The notes: a model not told the origin generated them from the letters alone. A stretch of DNA of 64,000 nt from Mycobacterium sp. ITM-2016-00316 (GCF_002968335.2 NZ_CP134398.1:4402001-4466000); one strand, 5' to 3'. Positions 40,128-48,666 are shown, numbered from the stretch's first letter. Translations and numbers: made by a program.

Positions 40128-40175
40128 TTGTGCGATTCGCCAGGCATCGAGGCCCAAGCTAGTACGATCCGACAA
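40128..40175. promoter_or_regulatory. Shared rocA/pruC regulatory region with an imperfect inverted repeat
   Basis: The 84 bp between the divergent starts contain TTGTGCGAT (40128-40136) and ATCCGACAA (40167-40175). These are inverted with 7 of 9 matches and flank an AT-rich TATATT. They are candidate half-sites for the proline-responsive regulator. Confidence 0.4.
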
Positions 40176-40176
40176 T

Positions 40177-41733
40177 ATGGTGGAAACCGGTGTCGGCCTC
40201 GGCCGGCTCCTGCTGGCGCTGGACACCACCCTGGTCAACCTCGTCGAGGCCCCGCGCGGACTGGACCTGCCGGTGGCTTCGGCAGCTTTGCTCGACGCCG
40301 ACGACGTGCGCTTGGGCCTGGCGGCCGCGGCCGGCGCAGCGGATGTGTTCTTCCTGCTCGGCATCACCCCGGCGGATGCGATCCGCTGGCTCGATGGGCA
40401 GGCGCGTCAACCGGTTGCGATCTTCGTCAAGGAACCGCACCCGTCGGTAGTCGCCCGGGCAACGGCAACCGGGGTCGCCGTGGTGGCCGTCGAACCCCGC
40501 GCCCGCTGGGAACGGCTGTTCCGATTGGTCAATCACGTCTTCGAACACCACGGGGACCGCGCCGATCCACTGTCGGATTCGGGCACCGACCTGTTCGGGC
40601 TCGCCCAGTCGATCGCCGAACGCACCCGCGGCATGGTGAGCATCGAGGACACGGCATCCCACGTGCTGGCCTACTCGGCCTCCAATGACGAGGCCGACGA
40701 ATTGCGCCGACTGTCGATCATGGGCCGGGCCGGCCCGCCCGCTCACCTCGAATGGCTCGGGCAGTGGGGTGTATTCGATGCGCTACGCGCGTCCACCGAT
40801 GTCGTCCGCGTCGACGCGCGGCCCGAACTCGGCCTACGCCCCCGACTCGCCGTCGGCGTGCATCGCCCGGTACCGGATGGCCGACGGGCAGCCGAGTTCG
40901 CCGGAACCATTTGGTTACAACAAGGTTCGCAACCGTTGGCCGACGACGTCGAGGACGTGCTGCGGGGCGCGGCCGTGCTGGCGGCCCGGATCATGTCCCG
41001 GCTGGCGGCGACACCCTCCACCCACACGGTCCTGGTGCGCGAACTCCTCGGCATGGCCGGCACCGAGGTCGACGTGGCGGCCGTCGCCCAGGGTCTGGGC
41101 ATCGCCGCCGACGCCCGCGCCGCACTGGTGGCCTTCGCGGGCGCCCCGCCGGATGTGCTGGCGCTGAGCGCCGGCGCTTTCCGGGCCGACGCGCAGGTGA
41201 CCGCGGACGACGGCCGGGTCTATGTGGTGTTCCCGAAGATCGGCGCACCGGCATCGGTGACGTCCTGGGTGCGGGGTGTGGTGTCCGCGCTGCACCGCGA
41301 GATGGGGCTGACCGTGCGCGCCGTGATCGCGGTGCCGCTGACCGGACTCGCCGACATCGCGCCCGCCCGCAACGAGGTGGACAGGGTGTTCCAGAGCGCA
41401 CAGCGCCACCCCGGGGCCATCGCCCAGGTGTCCTCCCTCGATGACGCCCGCACCACCGTTCTGCTCGACGAGATCGTGTCGTTGGTCCAGGCCGACGGGC
41501 GCCTGGTGGACCCCCGCATACGGCAGCTGCGTGACACCCAGCCGATGCTGGCGGACACGCTGGCGGCGTACCTGGACTGCTTCGGCGATATCGCTGCGGT
41601 CGCCGAGCACCTACACGTCCATCCGAACACGGTGCGCTACCGGGTGCGCCGCCTGGAGAAGCTCATCGCCGCGTCGTTGGACGATGCCGAACTGCGCCTG
41701 CTGCTTTCGCTGAGCCTGCGCGCCACCGGCTAA
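40177..41733 (+). CDS. pruC: PucR/CdaR-family activator of proline catabolism (PruC-like)
   Basis: A 518-residue regulator. The N-terminal PucR-like sensor half is followed by a GGDEF-like regulatory fold and a C-terminal HTH_30 (AAVAEHLHVHPNTVRYRVRRLEKL). It corresponds to Rv1186c. Its divergent position next to rocA-putB is conserved, and the homologue activates these genes in response to proline. The TAA stop is unusual here: TA is host sequence duplicated by the mobile element and the last A is the first base of that element. Confidence 0.9.
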   Translation: MVETGVGLGRLLLALDTTLVNLVEAPRGLDLPVASAALLDADDVRLGLAAAAGAADVFFLLGITPADAIRWLDGQARQPVAIFVKEPHPSVVARATATGVAVVAVEPRARWERLFRLVNHVFEHHGDRADPLSDSGTDLFGLAQSIAERTRGMVSIEDTASHVLAYSASNDEADELRRLSIMGRAGPPAHLEWLGQWGVFDALRASTDVVRVDARPELGLRPRLAVGVHRPVPDGRRAAEFAGTIWLQQGSQPLADDVEDVLRGAAVLAARIMSRLAATPSTHTVLVRELLGMAGTEVDVAAVAQGLGIAADARAALVAFAGAPPDVLALSAGAFRADAQVTADDGRVYVVFPKIGAPASVTSWVRGVVSALHREMGLTVRAVIAVPLTGLADIAPARNEVDRVFQSAQRHPGAIAQVSSLDDARTTVLLDEIVSLVQADGRLVDPRIRQLRDTQPMLADTLAAYLDCFGDIAAVAEHLHVHPNTVRYRVRRLEKLIAASLDDAELRLLLSLSLRATG

Positions 41734-42530
41734 GATTTGACCCGTAATTGGCCGAATGCCTTCAGGTTCCAGGGATCAGCAACGATCTGATGGCTGTGGT
41801 TGATGGCATCGCCTCGTCGGTGGCTTTGTCGAAAGATCTGCCAATCCTTGATCCTGGCGATGACACGCTCGATGGGGGCGCGGATGCGCCGGTGTGCGCG
41901 GCAGTGATCGCCGCGGATGATCCGGCCGGACTTGTCTCGTGCTGGTGAGGTGATCGAGTCGATGCCGCGGTAGCCGCCGTCACCGAGGATCTCGCGCTGG
42001 CCGGCGAGCAGGTGTGTGACTGTTGCACGGGCGACGATGACGTTCGTCGCGGTTTCCGGGCCAGCACTGCCCGGCGATCACCACGCGGCGCCGGTGCGCG
42101 CAGATGATGATTTGGGTGTTGATGCTGCGCCGGTAGTTCTTGCTGATGGCGGTGATCGATTCGTCGTGGACGGGGATCCGGGTGCCATCGATGATCCACG
42201 GATGGGTACTGGCGTCGGGGGCGGGACGCAGTGCTTTGGCCAGCACCGGCACCAGGTGGTGGATGGTGCGGTCGACCGTCGATTGGCTGGTATGAAACAG
42301 CGCAGCCAATGCGCGGGTGGTCAGGTTGGTACGCAGATGAATCAACACCAGCAGCACCTGACCGGTAGCGGCAGGCTCCAGGGTCGCCCGGGGCGTGGAG
42401 GCAGCCCTTGCTGGGCCACGGCGCAGACGCTGTGGACCTGGTGGCGGGTGAGGCCGTTGAGCGGCAGCAGGTTTCGCCATCGGTGTGGCCGGGCATTGAT
42501 GTCGGTGGTCTGTGATTGCATGGGTTTCAT
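41730..42530 (-). pseudogene. IS5-like DDE_Tnp_4 transposase, two frameshifts
   Basis: Protein similarity is spread over three frames. Frame 1 (from ATG 42530) has RWRNLLPLNGLTRHQVHSV. After a -1 shift near 42360, frame 2 has the HTH TTRALAALFHTSQSTVDRTI and first catalytic Asp (WIIDGTRIPV). After a +1 shift near 42050, frame 3 has the second Asp (ILGDGGYRGID) and Glu (RAPIERVIARIKDW), and ends GQLRVKS. The second junction (CCCGGAAACCGC) needs a +1 shift, unlike the -1 slippage used by some insertion sequences, so decay is favoured. The stop TAG is formed by host TA plus host G. Confidence 0.85.
41733..41746 (+). repeat. Left terminal inverted repeat
   Basis: AGATTTGACCCGTA; matches the right end in 13 of 14 positions. 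The preceding TA (41731-41732) is the presumed target duplication. Confidence 0.8.
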
Positions 42531-44538
42531 GGCACCGACGTGCACCGACACCAGGGCCGCACCCAGCGGCGGTGATGTGGTGGGTGGACTGCGTCGACGG
42601 GGCAAGTCGAAGGCGCCGAACTTCAGCTATGACGGTCCGGTGGCGGTGATCCGGCTCGAACTCGACGCCTCGGATGACCGGATGCGGCGGCGACTGGAGC
42701 GGCAGTGGGAAGCAGTGTTTCGGCTCCGTCGGGCACTGCAACGCGACGCCGCGGCGCAGTGTCGGGCGTATTGGGCCGCCCACCGTGAACGCGCGGCCGA
42801 TCCGAAGGCACTGCGCCAGCGTTTGGGGTTGACCCGCAAGGGCATCGAAGCAGCGGCCAAAGGTCATATTGAGGCCAGTGGGTGGATGCGAAATCACCTC
42901 ACCAAAGCCATCGGTCTGCACGTCGCCGATGAAGTGTGGGAAACGATCGACCGGCACCTGTTCGCTGACTCGTCGGGGCGTCGGCACGGTCGGCCGCATA
43001 TCGGCGCGTGGTGGGATTTCACCCGCATCCCCGGTCGCGGGCGCTCCCACACGAAGGCGACGCAAACGTGGGAGACTTACCGTCTGGTCGGCACCCTCGA
43101 CGGGCACCTGGCCGCCCATCGGCACCCATTGCTGCCCGCTGTGGTGCACACCGCGCATCAGGCTGCTGATCAGCCGTCAGGTACCTCGATTCTGGCGCCG
43201 CCGGCCCGGATACCGGCGCCGCTGCGGCCCGCAAGTAAGTCGTGGTGGCATCACGATGGCGCACTGGCGGTGGTGTTCACCGGGCTTGGCGCCGGTGATC
43301 TCGTGCTACCGGTGCGGCTGGCCCAGGGTGCGGGTCAGTGGCCACACTTGACCCATTTCCTGGCCGATCCGACCATCTGGCACAAGATCGATCTGGCGCG
43401 GGTGGCCGACCGCAAAGCCCCTGGAGGCTGGCGCTACTACGCCCACCTGCTGGTGCACCAGGCCGGCTATCAGTCGCCGTCGACCATCGCCCGCCGCGAA
43501 CAAATTCCGGTCGGCCGGCGGGCCGGGGTGGATGCCAACGTGTCCAACATAGCGGTCGCCTCATTTCGTGATGGCCAGCCCGGCAGGCTGCTCGTCGAGC
43601 AGATCGAGTGCACGCCTGCCCAACAGAAGGCCGCCGAGCGGGCCGCCCGCAAGGCTAGGGCACGGCAGAAAGCGCTGGATCGCTCGCGGCGCAACACCAA
43701 CGCCGCCCAGTACGGCCCCTCGGCGCGACAGCAGAAACGCGCCCAGCGCCGCGCCGCGAAAGGACTGCCCGCCCGCGAGGTTCCCAACCCGGGTGGGGCG
43801 CGGCATGCCCGCTGCGATGGAGTACCGCTGCGCGCGTACCGCCACGACGAACTCTCGCAGCGATATCGGCGCACCCGGTGCGATCACGCCGCCGAAATAC
43901 GGCGCACCAGCCAGGCCAAGCAAGCCCGCGCCAACGCGCTCGCCGCCACGATCGTGGCCGCCCACGGCAACACGATCACGGTGGAGGATTGCCGCATCTC
44001 CACCTGGGCACGGTTGTGGGGCAAAAGAATCGCGTTGTTCAGCCCCGGCATGCTCGTCACTGCGCTGCAGCAGGAATGCTACGCCACCGGCGGCGGGTTT
44101 TACCGGGCCAGCACTCACGCCACCGCGATGTCTCAGCACTGCCTGTGCGGCGCAAACGTGCCGAAAACCCTTGCTCAGCGCACCCACGAGTGCCCACAGT
44201 GCGGGCTGCGCGGCGAGCGTGACATCGTGTCCGCCGCATTGGCGGCCTGCGTCAAGCTCGCCGACCCCAACGACCCGCGTACAGCGCGGGTCGATTACCG
44301 ACTCGCCCACGCTCTGCGCGATGGGTTAGCCTCTCAGCAAGAGTGGGAGGGTTCAGTCAACCGGCACCAGCCACCAACACCATCCGGTGAGGGCTTGGCC
44401 AGGACCGGCAGCCACCACCGGGTGGCCTCTGCTGAACACGCGGCACCCGGCCTACCCCCGAACAGACCACGCCCCCAGCGTGGACGTCGCGGAACCAGCC
44501 GAAAACAACCAGCACCCAAACTGATTGGCGCCGCATGA
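42529..44538 (+). CDS. TnpB/Cas12-like RuvC nuclease (transposon-encoded, likely RNA-guided)
   Basis: About 669 residues from ATG 42529 (the frame is open upstream to 42016, antisense to the transposase). The helical N-terminal half (residues 35-300) has no clear homology by eye. The split RuvC domain is complete: RuvC-I GVDANVSNIAVASF (Asp335), bridge-helix-like Arg/Lys-rich QKAAERAARKARARQKALDRSRR, RuvC-II NTITVEDCRIS (Glu486), a zinc finger HCLCGAN...HECPQCG with an unusual C-x-C first knuckle, and RuvC-III ERDIVSAALA (Asp565). A basic 90-residue tail follows. It is larger than typical TnpB (about 400 aa), in the range of small Cas12 proteins. Start is uncertain. Confidence 0.82.
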   Translation: MAPTCTDTRAAPSGGDVVGGLRRRGKSKAPNFSYDGPVAVIRLELDASDDRMRRRLERQWEAVFRLRRALQRDAAAQCRAYWAAHRERAADPKALRQRLGLTRKGIEAAAKGHIEASGWMRNHLTKAIGLHVADEVWETIDRHLFADSSGRRHGRPHIGAWWDFTRIPGRGRSHTKATQTWETYRLVGTLDGHLAAHRHPLLPAVVHTAHQAADQPSGTSILAPPARIPAPLRPASKSWWHHDGALAVVFTGLGAGDLVLPVRLAQGAGQWPHLTHFLADPTIWHKIDLARVADRKAPGGWRYYAHLLVHQAGYQSPSTIARREQIPVGRRAGVDANVSNIAVASFRDGQPGRLLVEQIECTPAQQKAAERAARKARARQKALDRSRRNTNAAQYGPSARQQKRAQRRAAKGLPAREVPNPGGARHARCDGVPLRAYRHDELSQRYRRTRCDHAAEIRRTSQAKQARANALAATIVAAHGNTITVEDCRISTWARLWGKRIALFSPGMLVTALQQECYATGGGFYRASTHATAMSQHCLCGANVPKTLAQRTHECPQCGLRGERDIVSAALAACVKLADPNDPRTARVDYRLAHALRDGLASQQEWEGSVNRHQPPTPSGEGLARTGSHHRVASAEHAAPGLPPNRPRPQRGRRGTSRKQPAPKLIGAA

Positions 44539-44556
44539 CCCATACGGGTCAACTCT
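44340..44556 (+). ncRNA. Possible guide (omega-like) RNA region at the element right end
   Basis: TnpB guide RNAs generally cover the 3' end of tnpB to the right end of the element and take their guide from the flank. This segment encodes only the low-complexity tail of the nuclease, has a CCACC-accg-GGTGG hairpin near 44410-44430 and G/C-rich inverted stretches, and reaches the right repeat. No direct evidence of transcription. Confidence 0.3.
44543..44556 (-). repeat. Right terminal inverted repeat
   Basis: TACGGGTCAACTCT; its reverse complement matches the left end with one mismatch. It is followed by TA (44557-44558). Confidence 0.8.
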
Positions 44557-45377
44557 TAGTACGTCCGGATACCGAACCCCGCGTCCAGCGGCCACGCCAC
44601 ACCGGTGATGAACTCGGCCTCCTCGGACACCAACCAGGCCACCGCGTTGGCGATCTGCTCGGGCTGCAACAACGCGATGGGCAGCGCGTTGCGCTGGGTG
44701 CCCAGCCACGGGTCGGCCTCCTGTGCCAATCCGATGGTGGTCTCGTTGATGATCATGTCGGTCGCCACACCCGACGGGTGGATGGTGTTCACCCGGATCG
44801 AATGCCGCGCAAGGTCACTGGCCCAGCCCTGCATCAGGGCCACCAACCCGCGCTTGGATGCCGCGTAGGCCTGCAGCCCGGGCCGGTCGGTACCGGAGGC
44901 TCGGATACCGGCTGTCGAACTCGCCAGCACGATCGCCCCGCCCCGCTCACCGGCGATCATCGTCGGGAGCGCAGCCTCGACGGTGTTCCACGCACCGGTC
45001 AGGTTCACATCGATGACGTCTTTGAAGACCTGCGCGCGGTTGTCCGACTCCGTCAGCCGGATGATGCCTGCATTCGCGATGACGATGTCGATGCGGCCGA
45101 ACTCCGCGACGCCCGCGGCGACCACCCGGGCCACCGCGTCGGGATCGCGGACGTCGGCGTGGCGAGCGATGATCCGGCGTCCGTGTTCCTCGACGAGGTG
45201 CACCGTGGTCGCCAGGTCATCGGCGGTGGATCCCGGGTAATCGGTCGACTCGAAGGGCCCGCAGACATCCAGCGCGATGATGTCGGCCCCTTCCCCGGCG
45301 AGCTTCACGGCGTGCGCACGGCCCATGCCACGGGCCGCGCCGGTGATGAAAGCCACCTTGCCCGCGTGCCGGGCCAC
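44556..45377 (-). CDS. Mycofactocin-coupled SDR family oxidoreductase
   Basis: A 273-residue short-chain dehydrogenase. The nucleotide motif is ITGAARGMGRAHA, the catalytic set NAG, Ser, YAASKRG. An insertion after beta-2 (FESTDYPGSTADDLATTVHL, then GRRIIARHADVRD) is the hallmark of the mycofactocin-dependent subfamily, whose NAD is non-exchangeable and is re-oxidised by mycofactocin. It starts at GTG 45377, sharing one base with the upstream SDR stop. The TAA stop was created by the mobile element (ancestrally TAG). Last gene of a five-gene operon. Confidence 0.9.
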   Translation of the reverse strand: MARHAGKVAFITGAARGMGRAHAVKLAGEGADIIALDVCGPFESTDYPGSTADDLATTVHLVEEHGRRIIARHADVRDPDAVARVVAAGVAEFGRIDIVIANAGIIRLTESDNRAQVFKDVIDVNLTGAWNTVEAALPTMIAGERGGAIVLASSTAGIRASGTDRPGLQAYAASKRGLVALMQGWASDLARHSIRVNTIHPSGVATDMIINETTIGLAQEADPWLGTQRNALPIALLQPEQIANAVAWLVSEEAEFITGVAWPLDAGFGIRTY

Positions 45378-46213
45378 TAGGTGCCCTTCGGGAAGTCGAC
45401 GTCCTTGGTGACGGCTTCCCACTCGTCGATGGACGCGGACAGCGCAGCGATCTTGTGCCGCACCGCCTTCAGCACATCGCGCCCGAGGAGCAGGCGCAGC
45501 GGCGGTTCCTCCAGCGTCGTCACCGTCAGCACCGCCTCGGCGACCTTGCGCGGGTCACCCGGCAGGTGGTCGGCGAACTCCTTGATCAGCGTCTTACGGG
45601 CCCCGACCCCCTCGTCGTAATCACCGATCGGAGTGCCGGATTCCTGCATGGAGCGCCGCGCCCAGTCGGTACGGAAGGCGCCGGGTTCGATGGCGGTCAC
45701 CTTGATGCCCAGCGGTCCGACCTCCTGCGCCAGCGCCTCGGTGAGCGCCTCCAGGGCGAACTTGGTCGAGGAGTAGTAGGCGTTGGGCGGGTTGGCCACC
45801 AGACCGGTCATCGACGAGATGTTGACGATGTGGCCGGATTTGCGTGCCCGCATGGCCGGCAGCACCGCCTTGATGGTGTCCACCACTCCGAAGTAGTTGG
45901 TGTCGAACAGTTTCCGCACCTCGGCATCGTCACCCTCTTCGACCGCCGACATGTAGCCGTAGCCTGCATTGTTGACCAGGACGTCGACACCGCCGAATGC
46001 GTCGTCGGCCGCCGCGACCGCCGCGGCGATCTGAGCCTTGTCGGTGACATCCAGGGCGACGGCCACGGCGCGATCACCGAACGTGTCGACCAGGTCGGCG
46101 ACTGCCTCCACGCGCCGTGCGGTGACGACCACGCGGTGCCCGGCCTCCAGTGCGGCGCGGGCGATCTCGCGCCCGATGCCGGTGGAGCATCCGGTGATCA
46201 GCCAGCGGGCCAT
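45377..46213 (-). CDS. Short-chain dehydrogenase/reductase
   Basis: A 278-residue classical SDR: ITGCSTGIGREIA cofactor motif, NNAGYGYMS, catalytic Ser in NISSMTG and YYSSTKFALE. It has the RxR-type beta-2 end (TARRVE), suggesting NADP(H). An extended C-terminus is typical of retinol/steroid-like SDRs. Its ATG shares the A of the preceding stop. Substrate unknown. Confidence 0.88.
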   Translation of the reverse strand: MARWLITGCSTGIGREIARAALEAGHRVVVTARRVEAVADLVDTFGDRAVAVALDVTDKAQIAAAVAAADDAFGGVDVLVNNAGYGYMSAVEEGDDAEVRKLFDTNYFGVVDTIKAVLPAMRARKSGHIVNISSMTGLVANPPNAYYSSTKFALEALTEALAQEVGPLGIKVTAIEPGAFRTDWARRSMQESGTPIGDYDEGVGARKTLIKEFADHLPGDPRKVAEAVLTVTTLEEPPLRLLLGRDVLKAVRHKIAALSASIDEWEAVTKDVDFPKGT

Positions 46214-47457
46214 CAGGCGGTCCCCTCGGGCAGACGGCGCAGGTATGCCGCGCGGCGGTCGGCGAGTTCGGTGGCCCGTTCCTGCGCGCTCACCCGGCGC
46301 AGCATCGGAACTTCGCGTTCGAGGTGGTCGAGTGTCACCACCCGCCCGCGCGCACCGAGGTCCTCTTTGGGTCCGTCCCCGCCGAATTCGGCCATCCGCA
46401 GCGTCAGGATGCCCTCGTTCAGGCCGTCGGAGTCGATCCAGTTGGCGACGCCGGGATCAGTCGGGGCGATGACGTAGGTGTAGGAACCGTCCTCGTTGGG
46501 CGTCGACTGCGCCTTGTTCAGGCTCCCCGTCCGGTCGGCGATGTCGAGCGTCGTCCCCCAGATGTTGCTCAGCGGAACGGTGAAGTACTCGGCGCCACCG
46601 TCGCCGACGTCGACGACGAACGCCTCACCCGGGTTGAGGTCGAAGCGACCCATGACGTACACCTGGTTGCGCATCGCGCCGACCTTGTCGGCCGACCAGG
46701 CCAGGTTGAAGTTGTTGGGCGGCATCTTGTAGACGCCATGGCTGAGCTTGCCGGTGAAGTTGGCGAAGTACGCCATCATGTCCGCAGTGGCGTCGGCCTG
46801 TTCGTCGCGCGTGCGGGCCGGCCGTGATGGTGGGCCGCCGAGCCGCTGCACCGAGAGGTGATTCGGGTCGTCGCGGTCCCAGTTCAACAGGACGTCACGG
46901 ATGTAGAACTCGTGCGCCTCGGGGCTGGATTGCACGTGATTGGGCCGGCCGCCCGCAGGATCGGCGTCGACGGTGATGGTGAACGACCCGTCGGAGTCGA
47001 CCTCCATGGTGCGGCCGTTGAGCACGGCGACAGTGCCCATGTTCGCGTCCCACAGCGTGAAGTAGTTCTCCGTCATCCGGTGCTGCCCGACGCGCCCGTG
47101 GATCTCGTAACGCTCCTCGCCCGAGATCGGGATCACCCGGTACACGCTGTCGGGATTGTCGATGCCCCAACGGGACCCGGGTATCGCGCGGCCCTGCACG
47201 GGGTGCGCGAGCCGGGTGATGCAGCTGACCTTCGGTCGCAGCTTGTCCTGGTTGGACGACCACACCGCCGCCGAGAACATCACTTCGGCGAACGCGTCAT
47301 CGAATCGTGCCCGCATGGCCTCGGAGGCCTTGGCCCGCCCCAGCCAGGTCTCGGCGACGCTGCGACGGGCGGCCTGCACCGTCGGATGCTCAAGGAGGTC
47401 CAGCGCGGCGAGCTCCTGTTCGTGTTGGGCCGCCGTGGCCACCGGGTGCTCGAGCAT
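46213..47457 (-). CDS. DUF1214-like conserved protein
   Basis: A 414-residue soluble protein: a helical N-terminus (LAALDLLEHPTVQAARRSVAETW), then a beta-rich part with YRVIPISGEERYEIHGRVG, NYFTLWD and GSFTITVDAD, and a C-terminal DUF1214-like segment (FVVDVGDGGAEYFTVPLSNIWG, DGSYTYVIAPTDPGVANWID). Such proteins often sit beside steroid- or alcohol-converting genes. Biochemical function unknown. It follows the sulfotransferase stop with no gap. Confidence 0.75.
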   Translation of the reverse strand: MLEHPVATAAQHEQELAALDLLEHPTVQAARRSVAETWLGRAKASEAMRARFDDAFAEVMFSAAVWSSNQDKLRPKVSCITRLAHPVQGRAIPGSRWGIDNPDSVYRVIPISGEERYEIHGRVGQHRMTENYFTLWDANMGTVAVLNGRTMEVDSDGSFTITVDADPAGGRPNHVQSSPEAHEFYIRDVLLNWDRDDPNHLSVQRLGGPPSRPARTRDEQADATADMMAYFANFTGKLSHGVYKMPPNNFNLAWSADKVGAMRNQVYVMGRFDLNPGEAFVVDVGDGGAEYFTVPLSNIWGTTLDIADRTGSLNKAQSTPNEDGSYTYVIAPTDPGVANWIDSDGLNEGILTLRMAEFGGDGPKEDLGARGRVVTLDHLEREVPMLRRVSAQERATELADRRAAYLRRLPEGTA

Positions 47458-48666
47458 TCAGTCTCCTCTGTTGCAGTGAACGGCTCCGCGGTAGCGCCCG
47501 TTGTAGGCCGTGAACCGCTCGTCGATCTCGGCGTCGCTGAGCCCGTAGGTGGCGGCCGTGTACGCCGGCCGCGCCGTCTCGCGGGGGCGTTCGGCCAACC
47601 AGCGGCGCATCGCACGCTCCGCACCGGCGGTCAGGGGTACACCGATCGCGTCGTACACCCGGGACACCTGTCCGATCGGGTCGGCCACCGCGGTGCCGAA
47701 GTCGATATCGGTGACCCGCACGTCCTCGTCGACCCAGCCGTCCCGGACCGCCATGGCGCGATCGTTGGTCCAGCCCATCCGGGCCAGCCACTGGGCTCCG
47801 ACCCGCTCCGGATCGACGCGGTCGGCGTGCATGGCGTGCAATGTGGCGTTCAGGCTCGCACCCGAGGGGATCGTGTCGCGCGGATCTCGGTGCATGTGCA
47901 CCAGATGCAGATCGGGGAACCGAGACCGCAGCGTGTCGAGATAGCCCAGGTGCGCAGGTGTCTTCAGCACCCACCGCCGTGCGGCGGTGCCCGAATCCGC
48001 CCGGCCGGCCTGGCGCTTCTGCCACTGCAGGAACTGCAGCATCCGGTACAGGTGGTCATAGGCGGGAGTGAAGTCCTGCCCGTCGATCCAGGACCGGTAG
48101 GTGGGCACCTGGGCGCCCGACTCCGGCACATGCGACAGGAAGGCATCCGACAGGAAGACGATCTCCTCTTCGGGCTCGCGGGCATACATGGGGTGGATCG
48201 CGAACAGTTCCGGTGCCATCTCCCGCGATTTCGCCTCGCGCGCCGCACTGATCAGGATGCGGGGATCCTCGGGCGCCGACCACCGGTAGTCCAGCTTCGG
48301 GGCGACCTCCACCACCTCCCAGCCGTAGGCGCAGTGAAAGCGCGGGTCGGCGGCCAGCAATCGTTGCAGCAGCGTTGTCCCGCTGCGCATCATCCCGACC
48401 ACCACGATCGGAGCGAGGATCGTCTCGGAGAGAATCTCGGGATATCGCCGGATCCATTCCTGGGCACGCAATCGCATCCGCAGGCCGTGCACCAGCCCCG
48501 ACCGCAGCAGGTGTTCACCGACCTGGTTGAGGTTCGCCTCGGCGTAACTGTCGGCCAGCACCGCGAGCGGCGCTTCGAACGCCGGCGGCCCCCAATCGTC
48601 CAGCCGTTCCTTGCCCCGGGCGGCCGCCATGAGGTCTGCCGCGTCGAACGGTGAATCTCGGGGCAC
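47458..48666 (-). CDS. Sulfotransferase family protein
   Basis: A 402-residue PAPS-dependent sulfotransferase-like protein (Sulfotransfer_3 type). The 5'-PSB loop is VVGMMRSGTTLLQRLL, the 3'-PB region is VHMHRDPRDTIPSGAS, and KTPAHLGYL is between. This family is expanded in mycobacteria. GTG 48666 (VPRDSPFDA) is preferred; the frame is open to 48738. It lies 5 bp after the NTF2-like gene in the operon. Acceptor unknown. Confidence 0.88.
   Translation of the reverse strand: MPRDSPFDAADLMAAARGKERLDDWGPPAFEAPLAVLADSYAEANLNQVGEHLLRSGLVHGLRMRLRAQEWIRRYPEILSETILAPIVVVGMMRSGTTLLQRLLAADPRFHCAYGWEVVEVAPKLDYRWSAPEDPRILISAAREAKSREMAPELFAIHPMYAREPEEEIVFLSDAFLSHVPESGAQVPTYRSWIDGQDFTPAYDHLYRMLQFLQWQKRQAGRADSGTAARRWVLKTPAHLGYLDTLRSRFPDLHLVHMHRDPRDTIPSGASLNATLHAMHADRVDPERVGAQWLARMGWTNDRAMAVRDGWVDEDVRVTDIDFGTAVADPIGQVSRVYDAIGVPLTAGAERAMRRWLAERPRETARPAYTAATYGLSDAEIDERFTAYNGRYRGAVHCNRGD

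Larger units (their letters stand above)
41733..44556. mobile_element. 2.8-kb IS5-like element carrying a TnpB-like nuclease, with TIRs and TA duplication
   Basis: Ends are defined by matching inverted repeats (AGATTTGACCCGTA left, reverse complement AGAGTTGACCCGTA right) and flanking TA on both sides, giving an ancestral site ...GGCTAGTACG.... Inside are a DDE transposase pseudogene on the minus strand and a TnpB/Cas12-like gene on the plus strand, divergent from position 42529. It interrupts no host gene but lies in the overlapping stops of pruC and the SDR gene. A TA duplication fits some IS5 subgroups. Confidence 0.82.

Noticed and set aside
42040..42070. Programmed ribosomal frameshift in the transposase
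   Set aside because: The needed shift is +1, while IS elements of this kind normally use -1 slippage, and a second frameshift upstream also breaks the gene.
42016..42528. Upstream extension of the TnpB-like protein
   Set aside because: The frame is open but lies antisense to the transposase and has no conserved sequence; ATG 42529 is the better start.
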